This document shows, piece by piece, positions 10,294 to 22,096 of a stretch of DNA of 64,000 bases. The translations under genes and the position numbers were made by a program. Numbering within the stretch: position 1 is the stretch's first letter; the number at the start of each line of letters is the position of its first letter. Source of the stretch: Cryptomeria japonica (lineage: Eukaryota > Streptophyta > Pinopsida > Cupressales > Cupressaceae); the NCBI RefSeq assembly GCF_030272615.1, contig NC_081408.1, positions 403,983,389 to 404,047,388 on the forward strand, in the 5' to 3' direction. The notes below the pieces were generated by a model. The model did no database searches. It was not told the DNA's origin and saw nothing but the letters and a program-made list of their open reading frames with translations.

Positions 10294-13200
10294 ATGGCTC
10301 AAACCCGATCGCGATCAAGGCAACGAGAAATAGAAATTGAGGAAGAAGAGGACAACCTCAATGAATTTCAAGAAGCACTTGGAGGAAATGTAAATGATGA
10401 AAACCCAAGTAGTCCCACTCCTTCAACAATCGAAAGGGTTCAGCATAACCCTCACTTTAATAGATTATTTGATGAAATTCTCAGGAGCAATGCGGATGCT
10501 CACTTCTTAAGACTTGCTCAAGAAGGAGCCAAACTCCCCTCAGACTTTGATCTTGCCCAATTAAGACAAGCATCAGAAAGACAAAGTCACCATGAGGAGG
10601 AAAGGCGTAGAGATCCCATCAGATATAACATCCCTCGAGGTAACCCACCACCTCCTCCTCCAAATGAAATGGAGATGTTGCGGCAACAAGTCGCGAATCT
10701 CGCCCAACAACTTCATAGTGGTGTTAAGACCAATCAATTTTCACTTAACGACATCTGTCCCTATCCGTTTGATAGGAATCTTTATATGCCACCCTTTCCA
10801 CGCGGGTTTGAAACACCCAAATTTGAAAAATATAGAGGAAAGGGGGATCCCCGTGATCATGTCCGAGAATTTCATTCTGCTTGTCTTGAAGTAGCTTATG
10901 AGGACACATACCTAATGCGCCTTTTTCCCCAAAGCTTGGGAGGAACAACCACATCATGGTTTTCCCAACTTCCAGGTGGCATTAGAACATTTGAGGAACT
11001 CATCCAGAAGTTCCTATCTCATTACTCTTATAATATTGAACGCGACATCACCATGGCTGATCTATGCAACACCAAACAAAAACCAGGTGAATTATTCTCA
11101 GTATTCCTGCAACGATGGCGCCAAATGTCTAGCAGACGTTCTCTTCAGTTACCTGAACGAGAACTAGTGGAAATTTTCATTTCCAACTTAAACGAAGAAA
11201 TGGAATTTCACCTGGATGTCAAAGATACCGATTCTTTTAACGATATGATCACCAAAGGTATAAAGTGTGAACGGGCACTCATCAAAAAAGGACTCATCAA
11301 AATCTTTAATGAACCCAAAGATGGTCCTCGCCCGCGCTTCAATAGTGATAAACCAAACTTCTGGAACAAGAATAAGAATATCGTCAACGATGGGGTTGTG
11401 GATGCTCGGACTGTCCAAAATGCACAACCTGTGGTTCGGTTTGCAGGACAAAATCCTCCACCTCAAAATAACACAAATGTTCCTCTTAATCAAGGTCGCA
11501 TCACATCTCATGATGAACCAAGACCTCGTCCACAAAAACAAAAACGCACATACACTCCCTTAGGGGAACCCATTGAAACAGTGTTGCGACAACTCCTCTC
11601 TCAAAATTTGGTCACTCTACCTAAGCTATCAAACTATGAGCCTCAAGTCAAACCAGCATGGTGGAAAGATACTGAACACTGTGAGTTCCATCAAGGAAGA
11701 GGACACAAGACAAGTAATTGTCACCGATTGAAAGATCTCATTCAAGATCTTATTGATCGAGGAGAAATTGAGATTGAAGGACATGACCCAAAAACAACCA
11801 ATAATGATCATCAGATGTTCAAGAATCCACTTCCATCACAAGATCAAAGGGGTCCTTCCACTTCCAGACGAGGTCCTGATACCACTGATTATACACAGGC
11901 TGCGTATAATTACACTGTCAATCACCTGTATGATGCCAGTGAACAAATTGCAACTATCACCTTCAAAAATCCCACCTCAAATTGCAATGTTGTTATGCGT
12001 CGCGGCAAAGTTACCATCAAGGCAGCTCCACAAGGCACCACCTCCATCCCAAAGCAGTACAATCTTGTGGAACAATTAGACAAAACACCTGCGCTTATAT
12101 CCATTTTAGAGCTATTACGCTTGTCACCATCTCATAAAACTATCTTGGATCACGCACTCCAAGAGGCGTCAGTCCCTGCAAACCTAAACACGGACCAATT
12201 TCAAGCCATGGTTGGAACTCTAAAGTCATCACCTTGTCTCACTTTTTCCGAAAGTGACAACTCTTCCTTCCAACAACCTCATAACGCTTCGCTACACATT
12301 GAAGGATTTGTCAACCAACACAGGATCAAGCGAGTCTTGATAGATAATGGAGCAGGCCTAAACATTTGCACACTTCAGTTGGTCACAGCATTGGGATACG
12401 CAATAGAATCAGTGGATCCTCGTAAGAAGATCACCATCAAAGCCTATGATGATGCAGAGCGTTCATCCAAAGGAGCTGTGGTACTACCAATCCGAGTGGG
12501 CCCTGTGGTAAAGCATATCATTTGTCAGGTTCTGGACCTTCCTCTGCCATATAATCTATTATTAGGGAGACCTTGGATACATGCCATGCAAGCTGTTCCA
12601 TCTACCTACCATCAATGTATCAAGTTCCCACATAACGGGGTCGAGATCACAATCCTGGGCGATGCAAATCCCTTTGCATTTTGCCATAATATCAGCCATC
12701 AACCAGAGATTACCGTTCCTAATAATAGAGAAGCCATTTCCTCCACATCATATATAAATCCCGCCTCTCTTGCCAGTTCAAACACCCCTATGCCCAAGCA
12801 AGAAAAGCTAAAGATGAAAGTAGCAGAGGAAGGTCCTGGAGAATATAACTTGAGTCAGCTCTTTTGTGTGGGACAAATGCCCACTTCTCCTAGAACACAT
12901 GGTAAACCACAGCAGTTGCTCCAGCAACCACTAATCACGCCAGCATGTGCCTTAACGCCTTTCATCCTTGGAAAGAGTCAAGAGGAAGAAACACAAGATG
13001 AGGACCTAGCGGACTGGATCTATAAAGATCCCATCACCACTGACAAACCGCAAGTTACACTTCCTATGGAACAATATGGCAAAGGCCTCCTCATTATGCA
13101 AAGAATGGGATATGATGGTCAGAGTGCTTTGGGATACTGCAAACAAGGACGACATGAACCTCTGCTACCAGAATTCAAGCCCAAAGGTAATACAGGCCTA

Positions 13201-16200
13201 GGCTTTGAAAAAGAAGTCCTTCCTAAACTCAGATTCAAAGGAAAACCCAGCACACCATTTTGCCCACCTACTACAAAGAGGACACCTTTCATAATCAAAG
13301 CACCATCAAACACTATCCCCACTGCCCCATCAAGGCTCACAAACCCACCACAACCATCTACAATACCAATCATCCCACCAAACGAACCAGTAATCCCATC
13401 AATAACACCAATAGCAGCAGCAACTGTATCAGAACCCGCAGCAACATCTATGGCACCAGTAGTTCCAGCAGAAACCACTGAGTCACCATTACCAATACTT
13501 CCAGTAACAAATCCTTTAAACCCCATCACGGTTCCTGCAGCACCGATCACCACAAAGATACATAAACCAATCACACCTGCCGTATTTAACTCAAAAGATA
13601 TCCCAGTATGGTATAGCAATCGAATGCTGGAAAGTGATTCAGAGACCGACTCACATGAGTGGGAATTTGATTCTGTGCAACTTAACACTTCAGATGAGGA
13701 AGACACGTCACCACCTCCACCAGGCAAAGACATCCCTGTTTACGGAGAAGCACAGGTAAAGACCACTTGGGTACCTGAGCTAGAAACATCTTCCACAGAC
13801 CCTACGTCTCATCCTACGCCTGATTCTGACAGGGAGAGTACCATCAATGACCTTCACCACACTGTCTTAACCCTCACTGATACTTCTAACGAACTTAACT
13901 TAATCGATGAATTAATGCCCATTATCCACCCTGAACTCATTGAATGGAACCAACCAAATCCCCCATGTCTTGACCTCTTCCAGAATGATGAGGCTATCAT
14001 TGACTTTTTGGAATTAAGGGATAATCTACCAAGCGGGGATCACAAAGCTGGATTCGCCATTGAACTTAATAGCGCAGCATACTTCGGGGCGGATGCCAAA
14101 CCCTTCAGCTGCAAAAATATAACATTAAAACATGGATCTTCCAGTGAAAACCACACTGTGGCACTGTTTGATCCAACAAAAGTAAAAAGAAAGAGCGTAT
14201 CCAACGGTGAAAACCTCTCTGAGGCACTTGAGGATGAAGGGTTTGACATTCTCCTTGCTAGTACACAACAGGAACGATCGACGATTCTCATTGAGGAGAC
14301 TAAAGAATACAATGTGGGGACTCCTGAAAACCCTCATATCATACATCTGGCATCTCTTCTCACTCCAGAGGAACAGCCTCAATTTATAGAGTTCTTCCAA
14401 CAGCGTCAGATCAACTTTGCATGGTCATATGCAGACATGCCTGGGCTTGATCCTGATTTAGTCATGCATCATCTCACAGTAGCAAAAGGAGCCAAACCTG
14501 TCAAGCAGAAGCTTCGTAAGATGCATCCTCAGATTGCCGTGCTAGTCAAAACAGAACTCAAGAAACTCCTGGATGTTGGTTTCATTAGACCAATTGATTA
14601 TGCAGAATGGATCTCCAATATTGTGCCTGTCGGCAAACCAAAAGGGGGCATCCGCATTTGTACTAACTTCAGAGATCTAAATAAGGCATGTCCTAAGGAT
14701 GACTTTCCCCTACCAAATATCGACATCATAGTGGATCTAACAGCAGGACATGCGATGCTTTCACTCATGGATGGATTTTCAGGATACAATCAAATAAAGA
14801 TCGCACCAGAGGACCAACATAAGACAGCCTTCACATGTCCATGGGGCACATACTGCTGGAATGTAATGCCTTTTGGTCTAAAGAATGCAGGAGCGACCTA
14901 TCAAAGAGCAATGACCACCATCTTCCATGACATGATGCATACTATAATGGAAGATTATGTGGATGATTTACTAGCAAAATCACTTACTAGAGAAGGACAT
15001 CTTCACATCTTAGATAAAATCTTTGATAGACTGGAACAATACCATGTTCGACTCAACCCAAAGAAATGTGTCTTCGGAGTGACCTCCGGGAAGCTTCTAG
15101 GATACATTGTCTCAAGCAAAGGCATTGAGGTCGATCCAGCAAAGGTTAAGGCAATCATGGACATGCCACCTCCAAAGAATATCAGTCAGCTAAGAACACT
15201 ACAAGGACGGCTTCAATCCATCCGCAGATTCATTGCACAATTGGCTGATAAGTGTCACCCATTCACACACCTGCTACACAAGAACATACGCTTCCAATGG
15301 GATGACAGATGCCAGCAAGCATTTCAGGCACTTAAAGACTATCTCATGAATCCACCCTTGTTGACGCCACCAGATCCAAGTAGACCGTTGTTACTTTATA
15401 TCTCAGCAACAAGTACAGCACTGGGTGTGCTACTGGCACAACATAATGAAGAAGGTAAAGAGTGTGTTGTTTACTACATCTCTCGCACACTGGTTTGCTA
15501 TGAACTCAATTACACACCTATTGAACGAGCTTGCCTAGCAGTAATCCTGGCAGCCACTAAATTGCGGCACTATCTGTTAACACACAAGGTACAACTCATC
15601 GCAAAAATTGATCCACTCAAGTATTTACTCAGCAAAGCAGCATTGACAGGTCGCTTAGCCAAATGGGTGATGATTCTAAGTGAATTTGATATTGAGTATG
15701 TGGACCGTAAGGCTATCAAAGGGCAAGTTATTGCAGATCAGTTGGCCGATGCACCACTCATAGGCGATCATCCTCTCATTTCCAATTTTCCAGATGAAGA
15801 GATATTCATGATCACAGAAGCACAGCCATGGAAATTATACTTTGATGGTTCATACACTAGGCACGGCTCGGGGGCAGGCATTCTGTTTATCACACCTCAA
15901 GGTGATAGCATCCCGAAGTCTTACAGGCTCACATTTCCATGCACAAACAACATAGCAGAGTATGAGGCTTTGATCACAGGACTCAGATTAGCCATACAAT
16001 GGAAATTACAAGAACTACAAGTATATGGCGACTCGCAACTGGTCATTCGACAAGCAACAGATGAATATCAGACCAAAGATGATAAACTCATGCCATATAA
16101 GCAAATGGTGGACAATCTAAAGACATCATTTACTACTATCACTTTTGAGCAGATACCAAGAGATCAGAATCGAGCTGCTGACGCTATGGCTACTATCGCA

Positions 16201-17580
16201 TCTCTCCTAGATCTTCCACAGAATTCAACACGCTACGAGTTCTTGGTAGAACAGCTTTGGATTCCCGCTTATGATATCCCCGAATCCGAAATGATATGTC
16301 GCCTTGTCGGTTCTGAATCCCCATGGTATGGTGAGTTCTACACCTATCTTCGCGATCATACCCTTCCTCCCAACCAATCGAATAACCAACGAAAAACCTT
16401 CATTCGCCAAACTGCTCGATATACCATTATTGCCGAAACCCTATACCGACGCAGTCTTGATGGTACTCTCCTTCGATGTCTAGAACAAGGTGAGATAACA
16501 AAGGCTTTGGAAGAGGTACATGAAGGAATTTGCGGGACTCACTCGAGTGGTCCATCACTAGCCAAGAAGATCATGCGAGCTGGATACTATTGGCCATCTA
16601 TGGAAAAGGATTCCTACTACTTTGTCAGGAAGTGCAAAAAATGTCAAGTTCATGGCGACCTAATACATGCACCAGCTCAAGAACTACAACCAATCACAAC
16701 ACCGTGGCCTTTTTGTCAATGGGGCCTTGACCTTGTGGGTAAAATCCATCCATCTTCATCCAATGGCCATAAATTCATTATTACCGCCACCGAATATTTC
16801 ACCAAGTGGATCGAAGCTGTTCCACTTACCCAAGTCACCGGCAAGCAGATCGCCTCATTCATCCTCAATTACATCATCTGCCGGTATGGTGTGCCCATGT
16901 CCATTGTCACAGATAACGGTCTTCCTTTCAAAAATCAGGATGTTCGTGAGCTTTGTGAGAAATTTCATATCCAACACCGCTTTTCCACTCCCTATTACCC
17001 ACAAGGCAATGGTCAGGCCGAAGCATCCAATAAAAACATATTGAGGATCCTAAAGAAGACAGTCAATGATGCCGGCCGTGATTGGCATGTTCAATTGAAT
17101 CCAGCGCTATGGGCATATCGAACTAGCATTCGGACCCCTACAGGTGCAACTCCTTATTCATTGGTCTATGGTGCCGAAGCTATCTTACCTATTGAGGTTG
17201 AGATACCATCATTACGAGTTTCCTTGCACAATCTCATCGATGATGAAGCATACAGAGTCTCACGCCTTCAGGACTTAGAGTTACTTGATGAGAAGCGACA
17301 AGCTGCATACAATCACCTCAAAGCCTATCAGCAGCGCATGAGTAGAAGCTACAATCACCGAGTTAGATCTCGTACATTTGAGGTAGGTGATCTTGTTCTT
17401 CGAGAAAATCCTCGCAACCAACCAAACAGAGAACATCAAGGCAAGTTTGAATCAAACTGGTTGGGCCCATATGTTGTCACTGTTGTATTCGGGTCCGGGG
17501 CATATCAGTTGGCTACTTCAGAAGGAGAACCGCTTGCAGATCCAATCAATAGCATGTACCTCAAAAGATTTTATACCTAA
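10294..17580 (+). CDS. Gag-pol polyprotein, 2428 aa, Ty3/gypsy Tat lineage
   Basis: One uninterrupted frame starts at ATG 10294 (context AAAATGGCT). Visible parts are a gag domain (about residues 150-330), a CX2H...GHX4C zinc-finger-like motif (463-480), an aspartic protease with a D-N-G active site (684-686), a G-patch-like segment (928-975), and a long Pro/Thr-rich linker (about 990-1120) leading into acidic sequence. Then come reverse transcriptase (about 1405-1600, YVDD at 1555), Ty3-type RNase H (about 1698-1815), archaic RNase H (about 1847-1970, FDGS near 1850) and integrase (His finger from 2076, CX2C near 2114, catalytic D2146, D2207, E2243). It would be cut by its own protease, and the products package and integrate the element. 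It is unusually long for a gypsy polyprotein because of the linker and dual RNase H. It looks whole. Confidence 0.95.
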   Translation: MAQTRSRSRQREIEIEEEEDNLNEFQEALGGNVNDENPSSPTPSTIERVQHNPHFNRLFDEILRSNADAHFLRLAQEGAKLPSDFDLAQLRQASERQSHHEEERRRDPIRYNIPRGNPPPPPPNEMEMLRQQVANLAQQLHSGVKTNQFSLNDICPYPFDRNLYMPPFPRGFETPKFEKYRGKGDPRDHVREFHSACLEVAYEDTYLMRLFPQSLGGTTTSWFSQLPGGIRTFEELIQKFLSHYSYNIERDITMADLCNTKQKPGELFSVFLQRWRQMSSRRSLQLPERELVEIFISNLNEEMEFHLDVKDTDSFNDMITKGIKCERALIKKGLIKIFNEPKDGPRPRFNSDKPNFWNKNKNIVNDGVVDARTVQNAQPVVRFAGQNPPPQNNTNVPLNQGRITSHDEPRPRPQKQKRTYTPLGEPIETVLRQLLSQNLVTLPKLSNYEPQVKPAWWKDTEHCEFHQGRGHKTSNCHRLKDLIQDLIDRGEIEIEGHDPKTTNNDHQMFKNPLPSQDQRGPSTSRRGPDTTDYTQAAYNYTVNHLYDASEQIATITFKNPTSNCNVVMRRGKVTIKAAPQGTTSIPKQYNLVEQLDKTPALISILELLRLSPSHKTILDHALQEASVPANLNTDQFQAMVGTLKSSPCLTFSESDNSSFQQPHNASLHIEGFVNQHRIKRVLIDNGAGLNICTLQLVTALGYAIESVDPRKKITIKAYDDAERSSKGAVVLPIRVGPVVKHIICQVLDLPLPYNLLLGRPWIHAMQAVPSTYHQCIKFPHNGVEITILGDANPFAFCHNISHQPEITVPNNREAISSTSYINPASLASSNTPMPKQEKLKMKVAEEGPGEYNLSQLFCVGQMPTSPRTHGKPQQLLQQPLITPACALTPFILGKSQEEETQDEDLADWIYKDPITTDKPQVTLPMEQYGKGLLIMQRMGYDGQSALGYCKQGRHEPLLPEFKPKGNTGLGFEKEVLPKLRFKGKPSTPFCPPTTKRTPFIIKAPSNTIPTAPSRLTNPPQPSTIPIIPPNEPVIPSITPIAAATVSEPAATSMAPVVPAETTESPLPILPVTNPLNPITVPAAPITTKIHKPITPAVFNSKDIPVWYSNRMLESDSETDSHEWEFDSVQLNTSDEEDTSPPPPGKDIPVYGEAQVKTTWVPELETSSTDPTSHPTPDSDRESTINDLHHTVLTLTDTSNELNLIDELMPIIHPELIEWNQPNPPCLDLFQNDEAIIDFLELRDNLPSGDHKAGFAIELNSAAYFGADAKPFSCKNITLKHGSSSENHTVALFDPTKVKRKSVSNGENLSEALEDEGFDILLASTQQERSTILIEETKEYNVGTPENPHIIHLASLLTPEEQPQFIEFFQQRQINFAWSYADMPGLDPDLVMHHLTVAKGAKPVKQKLRKMHPQIAVLVKTELKKLLDVGFIRPIDYAEWISNIVPVGKPKGGIRICTNFRDLNKACPKDDFPLPNIDIIVDLTAGHAMLSLMDGFSGYNQIKIAPEDQHKTAFTCPWGTYCWNVMPFGLKNAGATYQRAMTTIFHDMMHTIMEDYVDDLLAKSLTREGHLHILDKIFDRLEQYHVRLNPKKCVFGVTSGKLLGYIVSSKGIEVDPAKVKAIMDMPPPKNISQLRTLQGRLQSIRRFIAQLADKCHPFTHLLHKNIRFQWDDRCQQAFQALKDYLMNPPLLTPPDPSRPLLLYISATSTALGVLLAQHNEEGKECVVYYISRTLVCYELNYTPIERACLAVILAATKLRHYLLTHKVQLIAKIDPLKYLLSKAALTGRLAKWVMILSEFDIEYVDRKAIKGQVIADQLADAPLIGDHPLISNFPDEEIFMITEAQPWKLYFDGSYTRHGSGAGILFITPQGDSIPKSYRLTFPCTNNIAEYEALITGLRLAIQWKLQELQVYGDSQLVIRQATDEYQTKDDKLMPYKQMVDNLKTSFTTITFEQIPRDQNRAADAMATIASLLDLPQNSTRYEFLVEQLWIPAYDIPESEMICRLVGSESPWYGEFYTYLRDHTLPPNQSNNQRKTFIRQTARYTIIAETLYRRSLDGTLLRCLEQGEITKALEEVHEGICGTHSSGPSLAKKIMRAGYYWPSMEKDSYYFVRKCKKCQVHGDLIHAPAQELQPITTPWPFCQWGLDLVGKIHPSSSNGHKFIITATEYFTKWIEAVPLTQVTGKQIASFILNYIICRYGVPMSIVTDNGLPFKNQDVRELCEKFHIQHRFSTPYYPQGNGQAEASNKNILRILKKTVNDAGRDWHVQLNPALWAYRTSIRTPTGATPYSLVYGAEAILPIEVEIPSLRVSLHNLIDDEAYRVSRLQDLELLDEKRQAAYNHLKAYQQRMSRSYNHRVRSRTFEVGDLVLRENPRNQPNREHQGKFESNWLGPYVVTVVFGSGAYQLATSEGEPLADPINSMYLKRFYT

Positions 17581-17983
17581 GGTGTACAGAGCATCAGGCT
17601 CCCCTACATATCAGAAAAATACCAAAAACATTCAGAAAATGTCTTGAAGAAAATACAAAAACATTCAAAAAAGTAAAGAAAAATCATGCATCCAAATGGT
17701 GAACAACCACTCCGGTGGCACCTTGGGTAAGTACGATGGCGAAAACCTGGCAAACAGGCGCCACTCGTAAAGGCTATGGCTCCATTGTCTTTCAGGCTTG
17801 TTGCGATCACATTCATACATACACACATCCATCCATCTAACCATGGCTTGTTATTTTATCTGTAATCCAAGAAAGTACTTCATGCGTCTAGCATCCCGCT
17901 TTTTCATAAATCATGTCCAACTTGGGGGCAATGCCCTTACAATCTAGATGATGGAAGTGGATTCTACATTACTGGTGATTCAT

Positions 17984-18177
17984 TGGCAAAAACATTCAAA
18001 AATGTCTCGCAAAATACAAAAACATTCAAAAATGTCTCGCAAAATACAAAAACATTCAAAAATGTCTCGCAAAATCCAAAAACATTCAAAAATGACTCAC
18101 AAAATCCAAAAACATTCAAAAACTATTACACAAAATCCAAAAACATCGAAAAACCCATCGAAAATCACACAAAAACA
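17984..18177 (+). repeat. 30-bp tandem repeat, second copy
   Basis: This is the same array as at 3472-3665, in the 3' non-coding region of the complete unit, with the same copy number and order of variants. The array therefore predates the duplication of the unit. Confidence 0.85.
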
Positions 18178-20052
18178 TGGCAACACCTTGTACATATTCA
18201 TTCAAGCAGATGCAAAACCAACATTAACACAGTACTCACACAATGACCACTTATCACTCGACCAACACAAACAACATCAACACTCAAAACTGTCTTCAAC
18301 AAGGATGCATCCTTCCTTACAAAAACAAAGACAAGATGACGTTTTCTTTGACAAGAAAATTATGTTAGGTTGTCAAATACTTGGTTGATTTGTGAGTAAT
18401 TCATTTGTTTATCTGTATCGGGATCTTTCAGCATTGTTTTGTATCGTTTGCGCATTATTTCCGATGAAGTTCTGGGGCATGTACTAATGGTGTCTACGTG
18501 GGAAGTTCACTAAGCTATGTGATCATAGGCAAAAATATAGTCATAGATCACTACGGCTTGCTGACTACAGCGTATACCTCGACCATATGAGCATGAACCA
18601 TTACCAAGGATCCTTATTCTTTATTCTTTATGTATATACTGTTTGTTTGCAGGTACAATGATCTTCCTTTGGTTCCTCCTACCTCGTCCAAACTGGATAA
18701 AGGTTTTATTTCTTTGTACGGTATGCACTTGTCTCAGGATATGATCAGCCTAAGATCAAGGAGGACGATCCAAGTCATGCATGAATGGAGATAATCCTTG
18801 TCTGTTCCGCAAGCAATACTCAGGTCAACTTGATCCATTATATCAAGTTGCTTGTATTAACTTGCTATATCAAATCCATGTAAGAAATACTCTGGTCATC
18901 TTGAATCTTTATGTCAAGTTGCTTGTATTTTCTTACAACATTTTAAAGCTCAATGATGAAAAATAAAGCACTATGGATCGTCATTTCATCTCATCTGTAT
19001 ATATTGCATTTCATTGCATTCCACCCATCCATACATTCATAAATAGCTGCATATCATTCATACATAGTAATCACAATGGATACTCTATTTTTCCTCTTCT
19101 TCCATAGGAATGTAATAGGTCCTCCATTTCTTCTATCTAACATTGAACCCCCCCCACCCTCCCCATCTCGATAATCACCATCACATACCCTACATCATGT
19201 CCCAATCAACCTAATCAAGCCACGTTCATCACCATCCATCTCTAATAGGAGGGATTGTGTTTCCCATCCTCATTCATCCACAAAATTAAGCCAGTTACTC
19301 TGTCTACACAGATACATCGACTCCCACACACCTAGACTATCAACAGATACTCTGATCACGTATCTTCGGGTCTCAACAGGTAATCGATTATGGTAATCCT
19401 AGACTACATCAGGCATTTATCACAATGACCTAGTCTCAACGGGGCTGCCATGATTCCCCACAACCATCCATCACACGCACATACTATCAATTGATCAACC
19501 AATCAAACACAATCCAACGAACAATTACATCAATTGTCTACGTCTCAACGAGTATTTTGCTTCATATACCTTGACTTCATCGGGCAATTACATCAATTGT
19601 CTAAGTCACCATCAGGTCACTTTGATTCACTTACTCAGACTTTATCATGTCCAAGCGACCAACTGACATCAACTGTCATGCTTTGACTTGACCGGGGCAA
19701 TTCAACCGATTGCACCAGATTGTCCAACCAATTTTGATCAATTGTATAGCATCAATCCAAACCCCACACTACATCTGCTATGTATCTCTTGCATGACCTC
19801 AGGGTACTCGCTGGCTTGTTGTTTCTTCATATTCACTCCATTTTCTCCCATTCTTTCATCATTAGTTCTAATTTCTTCTATTCTACCTCCCCTCCACTTT
19901 TCATTCTTTTTCGAGAGATCGCCCGATTTTTCAAAAAAAAATTCGGCCCATCTCTCGAGGGGGCATACCACCCATTAAATTTACATTTTATGGGGCATTT
20001 CTTCACACCTATTTTTCTTTCTTTGAAACGACGCGATAAACCGCACCGTCTC

Positions 20053-20065
20053 AAAGAGGGGCAAA
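20053..20065 (+). promoter_or_regulatory. Polypurine tract before the 3' LTR
   Basis: AAAGAGGGGCAAA directly precedes the LTR at 20066 and is identical to the tract at 5541-5553. Confidence 0.8.
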
Positions 20066-22096
20066 TGTAGTCACATAAATCTGTCCACTTAATTAAATGA
20101 ATACTTAGTATTTATTTGATTATTTAACCATCAATTAATAATTAATTAAATTAATATATTTAATTAATTCATCTTAACCCTCTTCTCCTATTAATTAAAT
20201 AAATTATTCAATTTATTTGATTTAATTCACTTAACCAAATTCAGACCATTAATTAAATAAATAAATCATATTTATTTAATTAAATATTCTCTCACATTTA
20301 AATAAATTAATATTTATTTAAATCCCCCAAAATCCCACCTCTCACATTTAAATAAATTAACATTTATTTAAATCACCTTTATCCTCCACCCACTTGCATT
20401 TTCCTACAAATGCAAGTTGCACAATTATTTTAAATAAATCATTTATTTAAATCACCTTTATCCTCCACCCACTTGTATTTTCCTACAAATACAAGTTGCA
20501 CAATTATTTTAAATAAATAATTTATTTAAATCACCTTTATCCTCCACCCACTTGTATTTTCCTACAAATACAAGTTGCACAATTATTTTAAATAAATAAT
20601 TTATTTAAATCACCTTTATCCTCCACCCACTTGTATTTTCCTACAAAAGCAAGTTGCACAACTATTTTAAATAAATTATTTATTTAAAATCCTATTTATC
20701 CTCACCCACTTGAAACCTTTAATGGTTTCCCTTAAAGTAGTCAAACTTGATGGCTTTAAAGTCTTCAAACTTGATGGCTTCCTTCTATAGTCTTCTTAAG
20801 ACTTTAATGGTTTTCCTTAAAGTCTTCAAGCCTTTAATGGTTTCCCTCAAAGTCTTCAAGCATTTTAAATGCTTTATCTTCATTTTTCTCATTTAAATAA
20901 ATTAATATTTATTTGAATATTTATCCAAATGCAACTTACACCATTTAATTGAAATAAATGATTTTATTTTAATTGAAAATACCAAAATTTCTCCCACTTG
21001 CATTTTCCTACAAAATCCACTTGTATGCCTAAACCCCTTCTAGATTCTTCTAAACCCTTCCTAATTAGCCTAAATTCATCCCTTAAATATTGTCACATTC
21101 CTAAGCAAATTGGAGTCACTTCTCAAAGACTCCAAAGTCTTTGAAAAGCAATTAATGCTTTGTGTGTTCAACAAATTAACCCTCAAAGTCTTGGATAACC
21201 TTTGAAAGCTTCCAACCTTCAACCACTAAATGGCTCAAAGTCTTTGATAACCATTGAAGGCTTTCAACCTTCAACCACTTAATCCCCAAAGTCTCCAATA
21301 ACCATTAATGGTTAATTCAACCCTCCCACATGGTTAAAACATTTGTTTTGACTCAACCTCTACCCAACCCAAAGGTCTCATCAGGCCATTAATGCTTTGA
21401 CCATGATTATCTCTTAAACATTTGCACAAAGGTTTATCCTTGGATTAACTCTTAATCCAATGGGTAATCTTAATTTAGACTTGACCCTTACCTTCTAGAT
21501 AACCATGAGGTCTTCTCAGGCCTTTAATGCCTCCAACCTCTTCTCTCAACCCAATCCTATGTTGAAACTTGTCACCATTTTATTGGTGCCAATTGTGCAC
21601 ATGGATCCCCAACTTTCAATCCTAACCCTTGTTAAGATTGCTCAATCTTAACCCTTCATTTCCCTATTTCTTCTATAAATAGAACCCTTCTCCTCAAGCA
21701 AAAGGAGAAGCATTTTAGAGTATTGTTGTTATACTGGCATTAGCATAGAGCTTTTTCATAGCATCACTATCTACTCTAGCATAGTATTTAGCTTTTCATT
21801 TCATATTTGAAGCTTAGTATTAAATCTCAATCCTCCATAAGCATCCATAGTGCAAAAAGCTGCTGAGAGCTACACTCATTTGGGACTTGGAGAGGAGAGG
21901 AACAAGGGAGGAGCAACTATGAGCATCTTGATTAGCTATTTCATTTTATGTTTATATGCTTTCTATTTCATGCTTAATATCTCTCTTGATATGCCTGTTT
22001 AGGATAATCTTTTGTTGCTAACACTAACGTTTGTTTCTTGTGCTCTTGTGTGTGTTGCCATCAAACAGATTTTCTAATCCTTTTTGCAGAGCATCA
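20066..22096 (+). mobile_element. LTR shared by units 2 and 3
   Basis: This is the second complete LTR, 2,031 bp, the same length as 5554-7584 and with two differences that I can find. It carries the 79-bp hairpin repeats (20373-20689), a TATA box (21673-21682) and an adjoining PBS candidate (22099-22118). It is at once the 3' LTR of the complete element and the 5' LTR of the truncated third unit. Confidence 0.85.
20373..20689 (+). repeat. 79-bp hairpin tandem repeats, second copy
   Basis: Four units are identical in order and sequence to those at 5861-6177, including the paired arm changes between unit 1 and units 2-3 and the mismatched fourth unit. Confidence 0.88.

Larger units (their letters stand above)
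17581..20065 (+). other. Retroelement 3' non-coding region
   Basis: The 2.5 kb between the pol stop and the 3' LTR matches 3069-5553. It contains the second copy of the 30-bp repeat array (17984-18177), a C-rich tract near 19148, repeated ACATCAATTGTCTA motifs near 19527-19606, and the polypurine tract at 20053-20065. Some Tat elements carry an extra or antisense ORF here. I see no convincing one. Confidence 0.8.
5554..22096 (+). mobile_element. Full-length Ty3/gypsy Tat-lineage retrotransposon, about 16.5 kb, looks whole
   Basis: The parts in order are a 5' LTR (5554-7584), PBS, 2.7-kb leader, one gag-pol frame (10294-17580), 2.5-kb non-coding 3' region with 30-bp repeats, polypurine tract and 3' LTR (20066-22096). 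The element looks whole. Lineage is assigned from the dual RNase H domains, the zinc-finger-like gag tail of the Tat type and the absence of a chromodomain. About two differences in 2,031 bp between the LTRs imply a recent origin. At substitution rates commonly assumed for plants (about 2e-9 to 1.3e-8 per site per year) this would be tens to a few hundred thousand years. Target duplications cannot be seen because both flanks are further units of the same element. Confidence 0.88.

Noticed and set aside
13119-13733. 204-codon minus-strand ORF with Gly/Val/Ala-rich product
   Set aside because: It is antisense to the Pro/Thr-rich linker of the polyprotein. The codon pattern of the sense strand forces an open antisense frame.
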